A stretch of 41,714 bases of DNA from JBPOIS01 sp052034295 (GTDB lineage Bacteria; Pseudomonadota; Gammaproteobacteria; Pseudomonadales; Moraxellaceae), in contig JBPOIS010000019.1 in the NCBI GenBank assembly GCA_052034295.1, positions 1 to 41,714 on the forward strand, in the 5' to 3' direction. Numbering within the stretch: the first letter of the stretch is position 1; each line of letters starts with the position of its first letter. The notes beneath the pieces are model-generated. The model was not told the origin of the DNA and searched no databases. It saw nothing but the letters and a program-made list of their open reading frames with translations. A program made the position numbers and the translations under genes. Below are positions 25,907 to 34,133 of this stretch, one piece after another.

Positions 25907-27088
25907 CTACGCTGCCTTTAGCACTGGTGAGCGAAACCAATTCATGAAAACCACGGTCATTATTATCAATATTCCTTGCAGCAAATAAATTCCTTTCAAA
26001 TCCAGAATTGATGCGAATATCAATCCAACAAACATTAATTTAATGCCAATCGCAGCAAGAATAGGCTTAACAAACCCCAGTTTGCCTTGAAAATACAACC
26101 TTGTTGTCTCCACCCTATAGAGGGTCAGCGATATAGCAAAAACACAAACTCCAGCTGATAACTGAGGGTCGACAATTCTATTACCTAACCACAATTGAAT
26201 TATAATGCTTGAAAAAAACCATGCGCACACATACGAAGCAACCACAAGCAGCCTAATTATCCAGTTGCGCCTTTCATCATCTATTTTTGCAAATGCAACA
26301 GCGAGAACGCCCAATGTTGAATCCCATAGCCCGCGCAAAGCATCATAATATTTCTTAAGTATGATAACCGATGCAACAACAGCCAGCGGAACGCCTAGGG
26401 CCGCCATGACAAATGCATCGATTAAGAATAATAAAAAATAAGATGCATTAAGAGAAACGACTTCCAGACTCCCTGTGAATTGATTCGGCAAACTGATGCG
26501 CAGCCCAACACCTAAGACAAAATTCTGCAATCCATATTGAAGAAACGATCTAATCAAAGTCGCAATAGCGAGCCTTTCAACCACATCAACTACAATACTT
26601 AAGTGCAAGAAAATCATGAATATTAAATTTGAAAAAATATTTATTAAGTAAATATTTAAAAATTTATTTCGTAGCCGTAAAGCAGCCGTATCTGCATACC
26701 CTACCAATGTAAAGACAATTGACAGCGAAAGATAAAAATATGATGAAACTCCCACGTTCGCAGGCTCACCAACTTTATAGGCACATATACAGACTACTAC
26801 CGCAGCAATCATTGCCACCAAAAATAATGCCCCCCTTAACGCGGGCAGCTCTCGAATGACTTCACACCAATCTGAATCAATATTCTTTTTTATGAAAGAA
26901 TGCGTGAATCCAATATCCAGCAATAATAAAAACTGAGCCAACTCATAAACCGAAAGCCATGCGGCAAACGCCCCCCTATCCGCATGAACCCATAGAAATC
27001 TGTAAGAATAAAAGCTAATTAAAATAGAAAAAAGAAACGCCAGTGCTGCAACAGCTGCTCCTAAGCTAATCGCCCTATTGAAGCTCAT
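25907..27088 (-). CDS. wzx: Putative Wzx-type repeat-unit flippase
   Basis: The 393-residue protein is almost entirely hydrophobic, with about twelve helices (LGAAVAALAFLFSILISFYS at the start, ILIIMTVVFMNWF at the end). Few charged residues occur between them, as in polysaccharide flippases of the MOP superfamily. Primary sequence in this group is poorly conserved, so the call rests on topology, length, AT-rich composition and position next to the Wzy-like gene. It would move the finished lipid-linked repeat to the periplasmic face. Confidence 0.7.
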   Translation of the reverse strand: MSFNRAISLGAAVAALAFLFSILISFYSYRFLWVHADRGAFAAWLSVYELAQFLLLLDIGFTHSFIKKNIDSDWCEVIRELPALRGALFLVAMIAAVVVCICAYKVGEPANVGVSSYFYLSLSIVFTLVGYADTAALRLRNKFLNIYLINIFSNLIFMIFLHLSIVVDVVERLAIATLIRSFLQYGLQNFVLGVGLRISLPNQFTGSLEVVSLNASYFLLFLIDAFVMAALGVPLAVVASVIILKKYYDALRGLWDSTLGVLAVAFAKIDDERRNWIIRLLVVASYVCAWFFSSIIIQLWLGNRIVDPQLSAGVCVFAISLTLYRVETTRLYFQGKLGFVKPILAAIGIKLMFVGLIFASILDLKGIYLLQGILIIMTVVFMNWFRSPVLKAA

Positions 27089-27097
27089 TTTTTTTCG

Positions 27098-28318
27098 TCA
27101 TCCCCTACGAATTAGCTTTCTTTTCACTAAAAATGGAATTAACAAAGACAAGAAACCAATCGCCATCTCGCCTGACTGAAATACTTGGTTATTCGCAGAA
27201 AGATAGAAAAGCAAAATCAAAATGTACGAATATAATATCATTGCTGACAAGTCTCCCTGAACACTCAAGGTATTTTCTACACACCTAAACAACATTCCAA
27301 GCATTAGCATCAAAAATGCAACGCCATAGAAACTTAGATCAGATGCCCACCAAACATAAAAAGTCGACCAGTTAATATATCTATCCCATCCATCCTCTTC
27401 TATTTTTGCGGGATAGGCGTTATCGGCGATATTCGTGCCTAATAGTCTATCGACTTGTCTAGTCAAAAAGGTTGAGTGCCCAACACCCCACGTAAACTCA
27501 AATTGCTTATCTAATGCCAAATCAAATGCGCGATAACCCTGTGACAAATAACCCGTTAACGATGAGTACAAAACTTTAAGTTTACCGTCCTCTATACTGT
27601 ATTCGGAGTAAGCTCCTATTCTGGGGTTTTCTCCGCTTATTGCACTTGATCCATATCTAGTTATTTGCCCTTCTACAAAAAATGCTGCAGCCGCAACAAC
27701 ACAGCAACCCGTAAATATTGCTGCAATAACTCCTCTCCTAGAGAAAAGATCCGAAGCTTTAGATTTATATAGAATTAGACATACCGCAATAATTATGTAG
27801 TCAAATAAAACCTTATTAACGCCTGTTAGTATCGTAATAATCAAGTTTGATACAACCGCAGCACAGCCCAGAACAAACAAATGCTTTGGTAAGCTTTTCC
27901 TATACCAAATAAGCACAGGAAATAATCCAAATAGAAAATACCCTAGGAAAATTCGAATATAATCAAACCAACTCTCACCTTCAGCCTTTCTCGCCCCGGA
28001 CATACCATACAAATCGCCCAGACTGGCCGTCGAAGAGAGATCACCAACCTTACCCAAAAGCGCAAATGGAAAGATCAATAAAGTTACGCTTGCAGAGAAT
28101 TTTACAAAAAAAATATGGTTTGAGGGCCCACTTATCCCCTTAAAATAATATCGCTTTGCCAGAAAATACCCCAAGTTCAGCATAGCTAAATATACGATCA
28201 CATATACAGCTACACTTGGTGACATATCTCCCCATCCGTATTTAATTGGCCCATAATAGTATAGGCCAAGCGTAAATACCTGAAATATACTTATAATCAG
28301 CAGCAACGGATGTTTCAC
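27098..28318 (-). CDS. wzy: Putative Wzy-type repeat-unit polymerase
   Basis: The 406-residue protein has about ten to twelve membrane helices and a long hydrophilic loop (about 215-315) between two hydrophobic blocks. The loop contains SSLTGYLSQGYRAFDLAL, FEFTWGVGHSTFL and NWSTFYVWWASDL. A large periplasmic loop before the last helices is typical of Wzy polymerases; the GYLSQGY segment resembles that of some O-antigen polymerases. It is a distinct type from the flippase-like gene downstream. The annotated start is GTG 28318, with a weak ribosome binding site. Composition is AT-rich. Confidence 0.75.
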   Translation of the reverse strand: MKHPLLLIISIFQVFTLGLYYYGPIKYGWGDMSPSVAVYVIVYLAMLNLGYFLAKRYYFKGISGPSNHIFFVKFSASVTLLIFPFALLGKVGDLSSTASLGDLYGMSGARKAEGESWFDYIRIFLGYFLFGLFPVLIWYRKSLPKHLFVLGCAAVVSNLIITILTGVNKVLFDYIIIAVCLILYKSKASDLFSRRGVIAAIFTGCCVVAAAAFFVEGQITRYGSSAISGENPRIGAYSEYSIEDGKLKVLYSSLTGYLSQGYRAFDLALDKQFEFTWGVGHSTFLTRQVDRLLGTNIADNAYPAKIEEDGWDRYINWSTFYVWWASDLSFYGVAFLMLMLGMLFRCVENTLSVQGDLSAMILYSYILILLFYLSANNQVFQSGEMAIGFLSLLIPFLVKRKLIRRG

Positions 28319-28365
28319 TTTTACACCAGATCAGATATGAAGTGAAAAAGATCTTTGAATACGCA

Positions 28366-29661
28366 TTAAAGTCGCCACACGGTAAAGCCGGCCTTTCCGA
28401 GTACCACTCGATCAAATACAGACTTTACATCCATAAAAGGGGTATTGGGGCCAGCCTTCTTTCCCAGCGCAGCAACGTCAATCTCCTTAATATCTTCATG
28501 TGCTACAGCGGCAATCACAGCATCAGCCTGTTTCACATCCTCCAGCCGCGTCAGTTTAATCCCGTACTCTTCTTCAGCTTCATGCGGCTCGGCCACACTA
28601 TCACAGACCACCACATGAAGCCCATATTCTTTCAACTCTGTGATGATGTCGATCACCTTGGTGTTGCGGATGTCGGCACAGTTTTCCTTGAAGGTAAGGC
28701 CCAACACCAGTACGGTGGCACCGGGCTTCATGCGGCCGGTCTTGATCATCAGCTTGACGGTTTGCTGGGCAATGTAGCTGCCCATGCGGTCGTTGATGCG
28801 GCGGCCGGCCAGGATGATCTCGGGGTTGTAGCCGAGTGTGCTCACTTTGTGGGTGAGGTAGTAAGGGTCTACCCCGATGCAATGGCCACCGACCAGGCCC
28901 GGGCGGAACGGCAGGAAGTTCCACTTGGTGCCGGCGGCTTCGAGCACTTCCAGCGTATCAATGCCCATCAGGTTGAAAATGACGGCCAGTTCGTTCATCA
29001 GGGCGATATTCACGTCGCGCTGGGTGTTTTCGATCACCTTGGCGGCTTCGGCCACGCGGATGCTGCTGGCGCGATACACGCCCGCCTCCACCACGGTTTC
29101 ATACAGGGCGGCCACCTGGTCCAGCGAGTCGGCATCTTCGGCAGAAACGATCTTGGTGATGGTTTCCAGGCGGTGCACTTTGTCGCCGGGCACGATGCGC
29201 TCGGGCGAGTAACCGAGCTTGAAGCCCTTGCCGCGCTGCTTGCCGCTCAGGCGTTCGATGATGGGGCTGCACACGTCTTCGGTCACGCCGGGGTATACCG
29301 TGCTTTCATAAATCACGATGGCGCCGTCTTTCAGGTGCGGGGCCAGGGTTTCGGTGGCCTTCACCACGGGGGTAAGGTCGGGCTGCTTGGCGTTGTCGAT
29401 GGGGGTGGGCACGGCCACGACCACGTAGTCGGCGGCGGCAAGGTCTTTGCCGTTACTGGTATAGCTCAGGCGGCTGGCGGCCGTGAAGGCTTCCGGGGCC
29501 ATTTCGCCAGTGGGGTCGAACCCCTCGCGGTAGGCCTTGAGCTTGGGCTCGCTGATATCAAAACCGATGGTGTTGATCTTGCGACCAAAGGCCAGCGCCA
29601 GGGGCAGGCCGACATAGCCCAGGCCAACGACCGCCACGGTTTTCTTGCTGACATCGGTCAT
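28366..29661 (-). CDS. tviB: UDP-HexNAc 6-dehydrogenase (TviB/Gna/WbpO family)
   Basis: The 431-residue enzyme oxidises UDP-GlcNAc or UDP-GalNAc to the uronic acid with two NAD+. Motifs are the N-terminal VAVVGLGYVGLPLALAFG, VVVAVPTPIDNAKQPDL, YESTVYPGVTEDVC, the KVIENTQRDVNIALMNEL helix and the catalytic cysteine in LVGGHCIGVDPYYL. LGLTFKENCADIRNTKV follows in the C-terminal domain. In Acinetobacter capsule loci the gene in this place is called gna. No TviC-type 4-epimerase is in the window, so the epimer made is uncertain. ATG 29661 was preferred over an upstream GTG that lacks a ribosome binding site. It is the first gene after the ops element and has the GC-rich composition of the flanks. 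Confidence 0.9.
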   Translation of the reverse strand: MTDVSKKTVAVVGLGYVGLPLALAFGRKINTIGFDISEPKLKAYREGFDPTGEMAPEAFTAASRLSYTSNGKDLAAADYVVVAVPTPIDNAKQPDLTPVVKATETLAPHLKDGAIVIYESTVYPGVTEDVCSPIIERLSGKQRGKGFKLGYSPERIVPGDKVHRLETITKIVSAEDADSLDQVAALYETVVEAGVYRASSIRVAEAAKVIENTQRDVNIALMNELAVIFNLMGIDTLEVLEAAGTKWNFLPFRPGLVGGHCIGVDPYYLTHKVSTLGYNPEIILAGRRINDRMGSYIAQQTVKLMIKTGRMKPGATVLVLGLTFKENCADIRNTKVIDIITELKEYGLHVVVCDSVAEPHEAEEEYGIKLTRLEDVKQADAVIAAVAHEDIKEIDVAALGKKAGPNTPFMDVKSVFDRVVLGKAGFTVWRL

Positions 29662-29688
29662 GATTCTGTACACCTTCTCTAAAAAAAC

Positions 29689-29699
29689 ACGCTACCGCC
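29689..29699 (-). promoter_or_regulatory. ops element (RfaH recruitment site)
   Basis: The minus strand reads GGCGGTAGCGT followed by GTTTTTTT. This is the exact ops core of E. coli JUMPstart regions, where a paused polymerase recruits RfaH, and even the following T tract is the same. It lies in the 93-base gap between the RfaH-like gene and tviB, 28 bases before the tviB ATG. An imperfect hairpin (CAGGAT...ATCCTG, 29723-29701) precedes it directly. It was not found before wza. Confidence 0.85.
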
Positions 29700-29754
29700 C
29701 CAGGATTCAGCGTGATGATCCTGAACACGCAAAAAACAACGCAATGACCCAGCG

Positions 29755-30279
29755 TCAGGCCAGACGCACCTGCTCCAGGGCCACGGACACCCGATGCTGC
29801 TGCTGCAACAGCCCCAGCAGCACCAGCGCCCGGCGCTCCCCATCAAACGCCTGAAACACCGCCGTACACCAGTGGGCCTCACCCAGCTGCACCTGTACCG
29901 GGGTGCCCGGCTGCCAGTCACTGTACGGTAACCGCACGGCACCGGCCTGCTGCAGCGCCTCCACCGCTCCCGGCGGCATCGGCACCGGCTGGCCCCCAAA
30001 GCCCACCACCCGCAGCACCCCCCGGGTGGAGCGAATCGGGCTCCAGTCATCGCGCTGCGGATCCAGGGCCACAAACAGATAGCCCGGGAACAGCGGCTCA
30101 TTCACACAGACCCGCTGGCCCTGCCGCACCTGCTCCACCGCCAGCAGCGGCAAAAAACACCCATAACCCTGGCGCTGCAGATGCGCCAGCGCCCGTGACT
30201 CCTGTCTGGCCCGGCACTGCACCACATACCAGGGCCGGGCTCCGGACTCACTGGTCGCGGGAGCGGTACTGGTAGCCAT
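29755..30279 (-). CDS. rfaH: RfaH/NusG-paralogue transcription antiterminator
   Basis: The 174-residue protein has an N-terminal NGN domain (about 14-115: WYVVQCRARQESRALAHL, GYGCFLPLL, EPLFPGYLFVALD, IRSTRGVLRVVGFGG). A C-terminal KOW-like domain ends DGERRALVLLGLL then QQQHRVSVALEQVRLA, matching RfaH's DGEARSMLLLNLI pattern. RfaH is recruited at ops sites to suppress rho and pausing in long envelope operons. An exact ops element follows 55 bases after the stop, so the protein probably controls tviB and everything beyond. The start is uncertain: ATG 30279 overlaps wzc by 32 bases; further ATGs at 30291 and 30294 are possible. Confidence 0.85.
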   Translation of the reverse strand: MATSTAPATSESGARPWYVVQCRARQESRALAHLQRQGYGCFLPLLAVEQVRQGQRVCVNEPLFPGYLFVALDPQRDDWSPIRSTRGVLRVVGFGGQPVPMPPGAVEALQQAGAVRLPYSDWQPGTPVQVQLGEAHWCTAVFQAFDGERRALVLLGLLQQQHRVSVALEQVRLA

Positions 30280-32413
30280 ACTGATAGGCATCATAGCGGT
30301 GCCCTTCACGCTGCACATCGTTGAACACCACACCCAGCACATTCACCCCGGCCTGCTTCAGGCGGTTGTGGGCCAGCGCCAGCTCATTCAGGTTGGTCTT
30401 GCCATAGCGGGCCACCATCAGGGTCAGACCCGCCTGACGACCAATGATCACCCCATCGGTGGCGGCCAGCAGCGGCGGCGAATCCAGCAGCACAAAATCA
30501 TAATGCTGCTGCAGGGTCTCCAGCAACTGGCTGAAACGCTCATGGAGCAGCAGCTCGGCCGGATTGGGGGGAATCGCCCCGGTGGCAATAAAGTCCATGT
30601 TGTCCAGACTGGTCTTGCGGCAGATCTGGTCCAGGTCGGTGACCTTGCCCTGCAAAAACTCCGACAGGCCCTGATCGCGCGAGCCGCCAAAATAATCGTG
30701 CAGATGCCCCCGGCGCATGTCGGCATCCACCAGCACCACCGAACGGCCTGTCTGGCTCAGCACGGCAGCAAAATTGGCGGTCAGGAACGATTTGCCGATC
30801 ATTGGGGCCGGACCGGCCACCAAAAACACCCGGTCACCCGGATTGGCAAAGTGCACCAGGGTGCGCAGGCTGCGCAGCGCCTCCACCGACATGTCTTCGC
30901 CATCCTCTGCGGCCAGCAGCGGCGACTGTCCCTTGCGGCGGCTGAGCCGCCACTGCCGGAGTGAGCGCGGCACGGTGGCCAGCACCGACACCCCGAGCTG
31001 TTGCTCGATGTCCTGGCTGCTCTTGATGCCCCGGAACAGCAGGTTATTGAGCAGCACCAGCATCACCCCCAGCATGCCCCCCAGCAGCAGGGACAACATC
31101 AGCACCAGTGCAGGCTTGGGCTTGACCGGGCGCAGGGGTTTCTGCGACCAGTCCACCACCCGCACATTGCCCATCTGGCTGGCCCGCACCACCTTCAGCT
31201 GCTCATAGCTGTTGAGCAGCTTGGTGTACAGCTCGGTGTTGACCTGCACATCCCGGTACAGCTGCAGGTACTGGCGCTGGATCTCGGGCAGCTGATTGAG
31301 GCGTTGCTCGACCTTGAGGTTTTCCTGGCCAATGGCATCCAGTTGCTTTTTGACCTCGGCCATCAGCGGGTAGTCGCTGGTGTAGCGGGCCTGCAGCTCG
31401 GCCAGTTTTTGCTCCAGCTCGATGCGCTTGGTCTTCAGGTCGATGTTCTGGGTCAGCAGCAGTTCGGACTCCTTGCTGACGTCGATGGTGTTGTTGCTGC
31501 GCCGGTAGATGTTGAAGCGGCGCTCGGCCTCTTCGAGCTGTTTTTTCAGATCAGGCAGCTGCTGTTCCAGGAAGGCCAGGGTTTTTTTGGTTTCAACCGA
31601 CTTCAGCTCAAAATTCTGCTGCGTGTAGACGCGCATGATCTCATTCAGGGTCTGCTGGATCAGCAGCGGATTGGTGCCCTGATAGGTCAGGCCCAGAATG
31701 CCGGTCAGCTTGCCTTTTTCGGCCACAGCCAGGCTGGCTTGCACATCCTGCACAGCGGTCTGCAGGCTCTTTTTGCGGATCAGGAACTGCTGGCCGGCCG
31801 TGGCCTGGTTAATCCGGATGCGCACCAGCCCATAGGGGGAAATCTGGCCCTGCAGGCTGTGCAGTGTACCGCTGAGCAGGTCCTGATCCTGCCATTGCAG
31901 CCGATAACGCTGCCCTTCGACGATCAGTAACAGATCCTGATCCAGCAGCGCCTCGGGCACCTCCAGGCTGGCCAGCTCCAGATAACTGTCATTCCAGCGG
32001 TAAAACACCCCATGGTCACTGTGCACCAGGGCCTGGGTGGGCCGGTGCTGCAGGCGGTTGCCCAGCCGGTCCTCACGGTTACGCACCGCCAGATCCAGCT
32101 TCAGGTTCTGGATCGCCTGTCCCAGCACGAAGGTGGACTTGAGCAGCTCGATTTCGGTGTTGGCCGGGGACTGTACCGCCACCAGATCAGCCAGCTCGCC
32201 CCCCAGCAGGGCGGCGGAGGTGTTTTTGCTGTCCTGGACCTGGATCATGCCTGTGGTGGAGTAGACGGGCAGGGTCACCCGCAGGTAGGCCCAGCCCAGC
32301 AATACGGCCAGCAGTGCACTGCCCACAATCCAGTACCAGTGCTGGACCAGCGTGTTGAGCAGCACCCGCAAATCAATGACGTCATCGGCGTCGCTGCTGG
32401 ATTCTGTGGTCAT
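30248..32413 (-). CDS. wzc: Polysaccharide co-polymerase / BY tyrosine autokinase Wzc
   Basis: The 721-residue inner-membrane protein controls chain length and export through cycles of tyrosine phosphorylation. It has a Wzz-like N-terminal domain with a first helix (about 28-45), a long periplasmic coiled-coil part (about 255-400), a second helix (PALVLMLSLLLGGMLGVMLV), and a cytoplasmic BY-kinase. The kinase shows Walker A GPAPMIGKSF (534-543), Walker A' VVLVDADMRRG and Walker B FVLLDSPP. The C-terminus has a tyrosine cluster YDAYQYGYQY (707-716, five Tyr), the usual autophosphorylation tail. Wzb and Wza are encoded upstream. Confidence 0.95.
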   Translation of the reverse strand: MTTESSSDADDVIDLRVLLNTLVQHWYWIVGSALLAVLLGWAYLRVTLPVYSTTGMIQVQDSKNTSAALLGGELADLVAVQSPANTEIELLKSTFVLGQAIQNLKLDLAVRNREDRLGNRLQHRPTQALVHSDHGVFYRWNDSYLELASLEVPEALLDQDLLLIVEGQRYRLQWQDQDLLSGTLHSLQGQISPYGLVRIRINQATAGQQFLIRKKSLQTAVQDVQASLAVAEKGKLTGILGLTYQGTNPLLIQQTLNEIMRVYTQQNFELKSVETKKTLAFLEQQLPDLKKQLEEAERRFNIYRRSNNTIDVSKESELLLTQNIDLKTKRIELEQKLAELQARYTSDYPLMAEVKKQLDAIGQENLKVEQRLNQLPEIQRQYLQLYRDVQVNTELYTKLLNSYEQLKVVRASQMGNVRVVDWSQKPLRPVKPKPALVLMLSLLLGGMLGVMLVLLNNLLFRGIKSSQDIEQQLGVSVLATVPRSLRQWRLSRRKGQSPLLAAEDGEDMSVEALRSLRTLVHFANPGDRVFLVAGPAPMIGKSFLTANFAAVLSQTGRSVVLVDADMRRGHLHDYFGGSRDQGLSEFLQGKVTDLDQICRKTSLDNMDFIATGAIPPNPAELLLHERFSQLLETLQQHYDFVLLDSPPLLAATDGVIIGRQAGLTLMVARYGKTNLNELALAHNRLKQAGVNVLGVVFNDVQREGHRYDAYQYGYQYRSRDQ

Positions 32414-32471
32414 TGCCCCATCTCAAAAAAACTTGTTGTTGTCAAAATCTTCCCCAGGTTGCATTCGCTGA

Positions 32472-32903
32472 TCACAACAGCCGGGCCTCCCACTCGCTGG
32501 CGGCCTGCACGATCAGGTCCCGCGCCAGCACAAAGGCGGCCCTGGGCTGGCGGTAGGGGTCCGGCACGTCCTGCTGACTCCAGTGGCCCAGCCGGAACAC
32601 CTTGCCCTTGGCAAAGGGCCATTGCCGCTCAATCGCCTGCACCTGCTCCACGCTCATCACCAGCACCAGATCAGCCTCCCGCAGCAGGGCCTGATCCAGC
32701 TGCCGCGCCACATGCGCCTGCAGCGACACATCCAGCTCCTGCATACAGGCCACCGCCAGCGGATCGGCGGGCTGCCCCACCAGTGCCACCAGCCCGGCCG
32801 AATGAATCTTCTTGCTTGGCCAGGTTTTTTGCAGCAGTCCAGCCGCCATGGGGCTGCGGCAGATGCTGCCGGCACAGACCACCAGGATCGTGTTGAACTG
32901 CAT
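32472..32903 (-). CDS. wzb: Low-molecular-weight protein tyrosine phosphatase Wzb
   Basis: The 143-residue cytoplasmic phosphatase removes phosphate from Wzc. The P-loop C-x5-R is CAGSICRSP (C10 to R16) and the general acid aspartate lies in DVPDPYRQP (about 112-120). The usual P-loop Asn (CxGNICRS) is replaced by Ser here, which is uncommon. The gene lies four bases after wza and 58 bases before wzc. Confidence 0.93.
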   Translation of the reverse strand: MQFNTILVVCAGSICRSPMAAGLLQKTWPSKKIHSAGLVALVGQPADPLAVACMQELDVSLQAHVARQLDQALLREADLVLVMSVEQVQAIERQWPFAKGKVFRLGHWSQQDVPDPYRQPRAAFVLARDLIVQAASEWEARLL

Positions 32904-32907
32904 GTGG

Positions 32908-33984
32908 TCAGTTTCCGTTGCCGATGGTCTGGGCGGTGCTCAGTCCCGATGCCGACGGCAGCAACAGGTTGACCACCCGACTCCAGCGCACCAGCCCGGT
33001 GGCATCGACATACACGATGTCATTGGGCTCGACCATAAACCGGCTGGCCAGGGTCATGTTGGCCAGATTGGACAGGTCCAGGTGATAGAGCGTGGCCTGT
33101 TCCTGCTGCGGGTTACGCAGCACATACACCCGGGCACTGTGGGCGGTCAGGGTATTCAATCCCTCACTTTCGGTGATCAGCTGGGTCAGCGACAGCTGCT
33201 GCTCAGGGATCGGCACCGAGGTGGTTTTGCCGACCTCACCCATCACATAGGCTTTTTTGTCTTCCCGGGACAGCACCTGCACGGTGTCGCCCTGGCGCAG
33301 CAGCAGCCGGTGCAGGGAATAGCCCTGTTTTTCCAGCTGCGGCACATTCAGGTCATAGGCGCGCTGATTGCGGATCAGTCGCACCCGCTGCCGGTCGGCC
33401 TGTACGGTCAGCCCCCCAGCCAGCCCAATCGCCTGATACAGGCTGGTGGCCCGATCTGCCAGCGGGTATTCACCCTGCTTGTTGACCTCTCCACCGACAA
33501 AAATCGAGCGGCCCTGGTACTTGAGCACCTGCACCTGCACATCGGGCTCGCGCAGGTAACGGCTCAGTGCCTGCTCCAGGTCACGGTGAAACTCGGCCAG
33601 GGTCTTGTTGGCAGCGCGGATCGCCCCCACCAGCGGAAACTTGATCCGGCCATCGGAGTAGACGGTGTAGGACGTGGTGGCCGTGGCCGGAGTAATCTCC
33701 GGGTACGCCCAGAGCTGGATCTGCACCTGATCGCCCACAGCCAACCGGTATTCTGAGTCTGCTGACTGGAACAGCTGTGCCACTTCCGGGGCCACTGTAG
33801 ACTCAATGCTCGCCGGCAGGGTCTGCGCCGACACTTCGACCAACTGAACCTGCACCCCCGGTGCGGCGGGCACCCAGCCCTCCACTGGCGCCGGGACCGG
33901 ACGGACACCGCCATTCCACATGCAGCCCGACAGCAGTGCCAAGCCACTCACCCCCAACACTGCCAGCAGCCTGTTGCCTTGCAT
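32908..33984 (-). CDS. wza: Outer-membrane polysaccharide export lipoprotein Wza
   Basis: The 358-residue protein forms the octameric export channel. Residues 1-20 are a lipoprotein signal with lipobox LLSGC (C21). The poly-export domain begins near residue 75 with YRLAVGDQVQIQLWAYPEIT; SLBB-like beta-grasp repeats follow (SIFVGGEVNKQGEYPL, KAYVMGEVGKTTSVPI), and a C-terminal amphipathic helix crosses the outer membrane (NDIVYVDATGLVRWSRVVN). ATG 33984 is chosen: it begins the signal peptide and has AAGGA seven bases before it. It is the first gene of the locus, with a promoter-like pair at 34070-34098. Confidence 0.94.
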   Translation of the reverse strand: MQGNRLLAVLGVSGLALLSGCMWNGGVRPVPAPVEGWVPAAPGVQVQLVEVSAQTLPASIESTVAPEVAQLFQSADSEYRLAVGDQVQIQLWAYPEITPATATTSYTVYSDGRIKFPLVGAIRAANKTLAEFHRDLEQALSRYLREPDVQVQVLKYQGRSIFVGGEVNKQGEYPLADRATSLYQAIGLAGGLTVQADRQRVRLIRNQRAYDLNVPQLEKQGYSLHRLLLRQGDTVQVLSREDKKAYVMGEVGKTTSVPIPEQQLSLTQLITESEGLNTLTAHSARVYVLRNPQQEQATLYHLDLSNLANMTLASRFMVEPNDIVYVDATGLVRWSRVVNLLLPSASGLSTAQTIGNGN

Positions 33985-34069
33985 GCAGCCATCCTTAAGA
34001 TTTTTTTTGAAAGGTGGTTCTATAGGCACGAGTCCTGACCTCACCCACTTTGTACTTTTCAGCTGGACC

Positions 34070-34098
34070 AGTGTAGTCAGTTCTCAACCAAACTTCAA
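34070..34098 (-). promoter_or_regulatory. Probable sigma-70 promoter of the wza operon
   Basis: On the minus strand TTGAAG (34098-34093) and TACACT (34075-34070) are separated by exactly 17 bases. Each matches its consensus hexamer at four positions. Transcription would begin near 34063, about 80 bases before the wza ATG. It starts only 36 bases after the phoU stop. Confidence 0.6.
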
Positions 34099-34133
34099 CC
34101 AGACGAGCCTCCACGCCAGCCCGGCGGCGCAGT

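Noticed and set aside
33985..34133. Second ops element before wza
   Set aside because: The region was read on the minus strand for GGCGGTAG and nothing similar was found.
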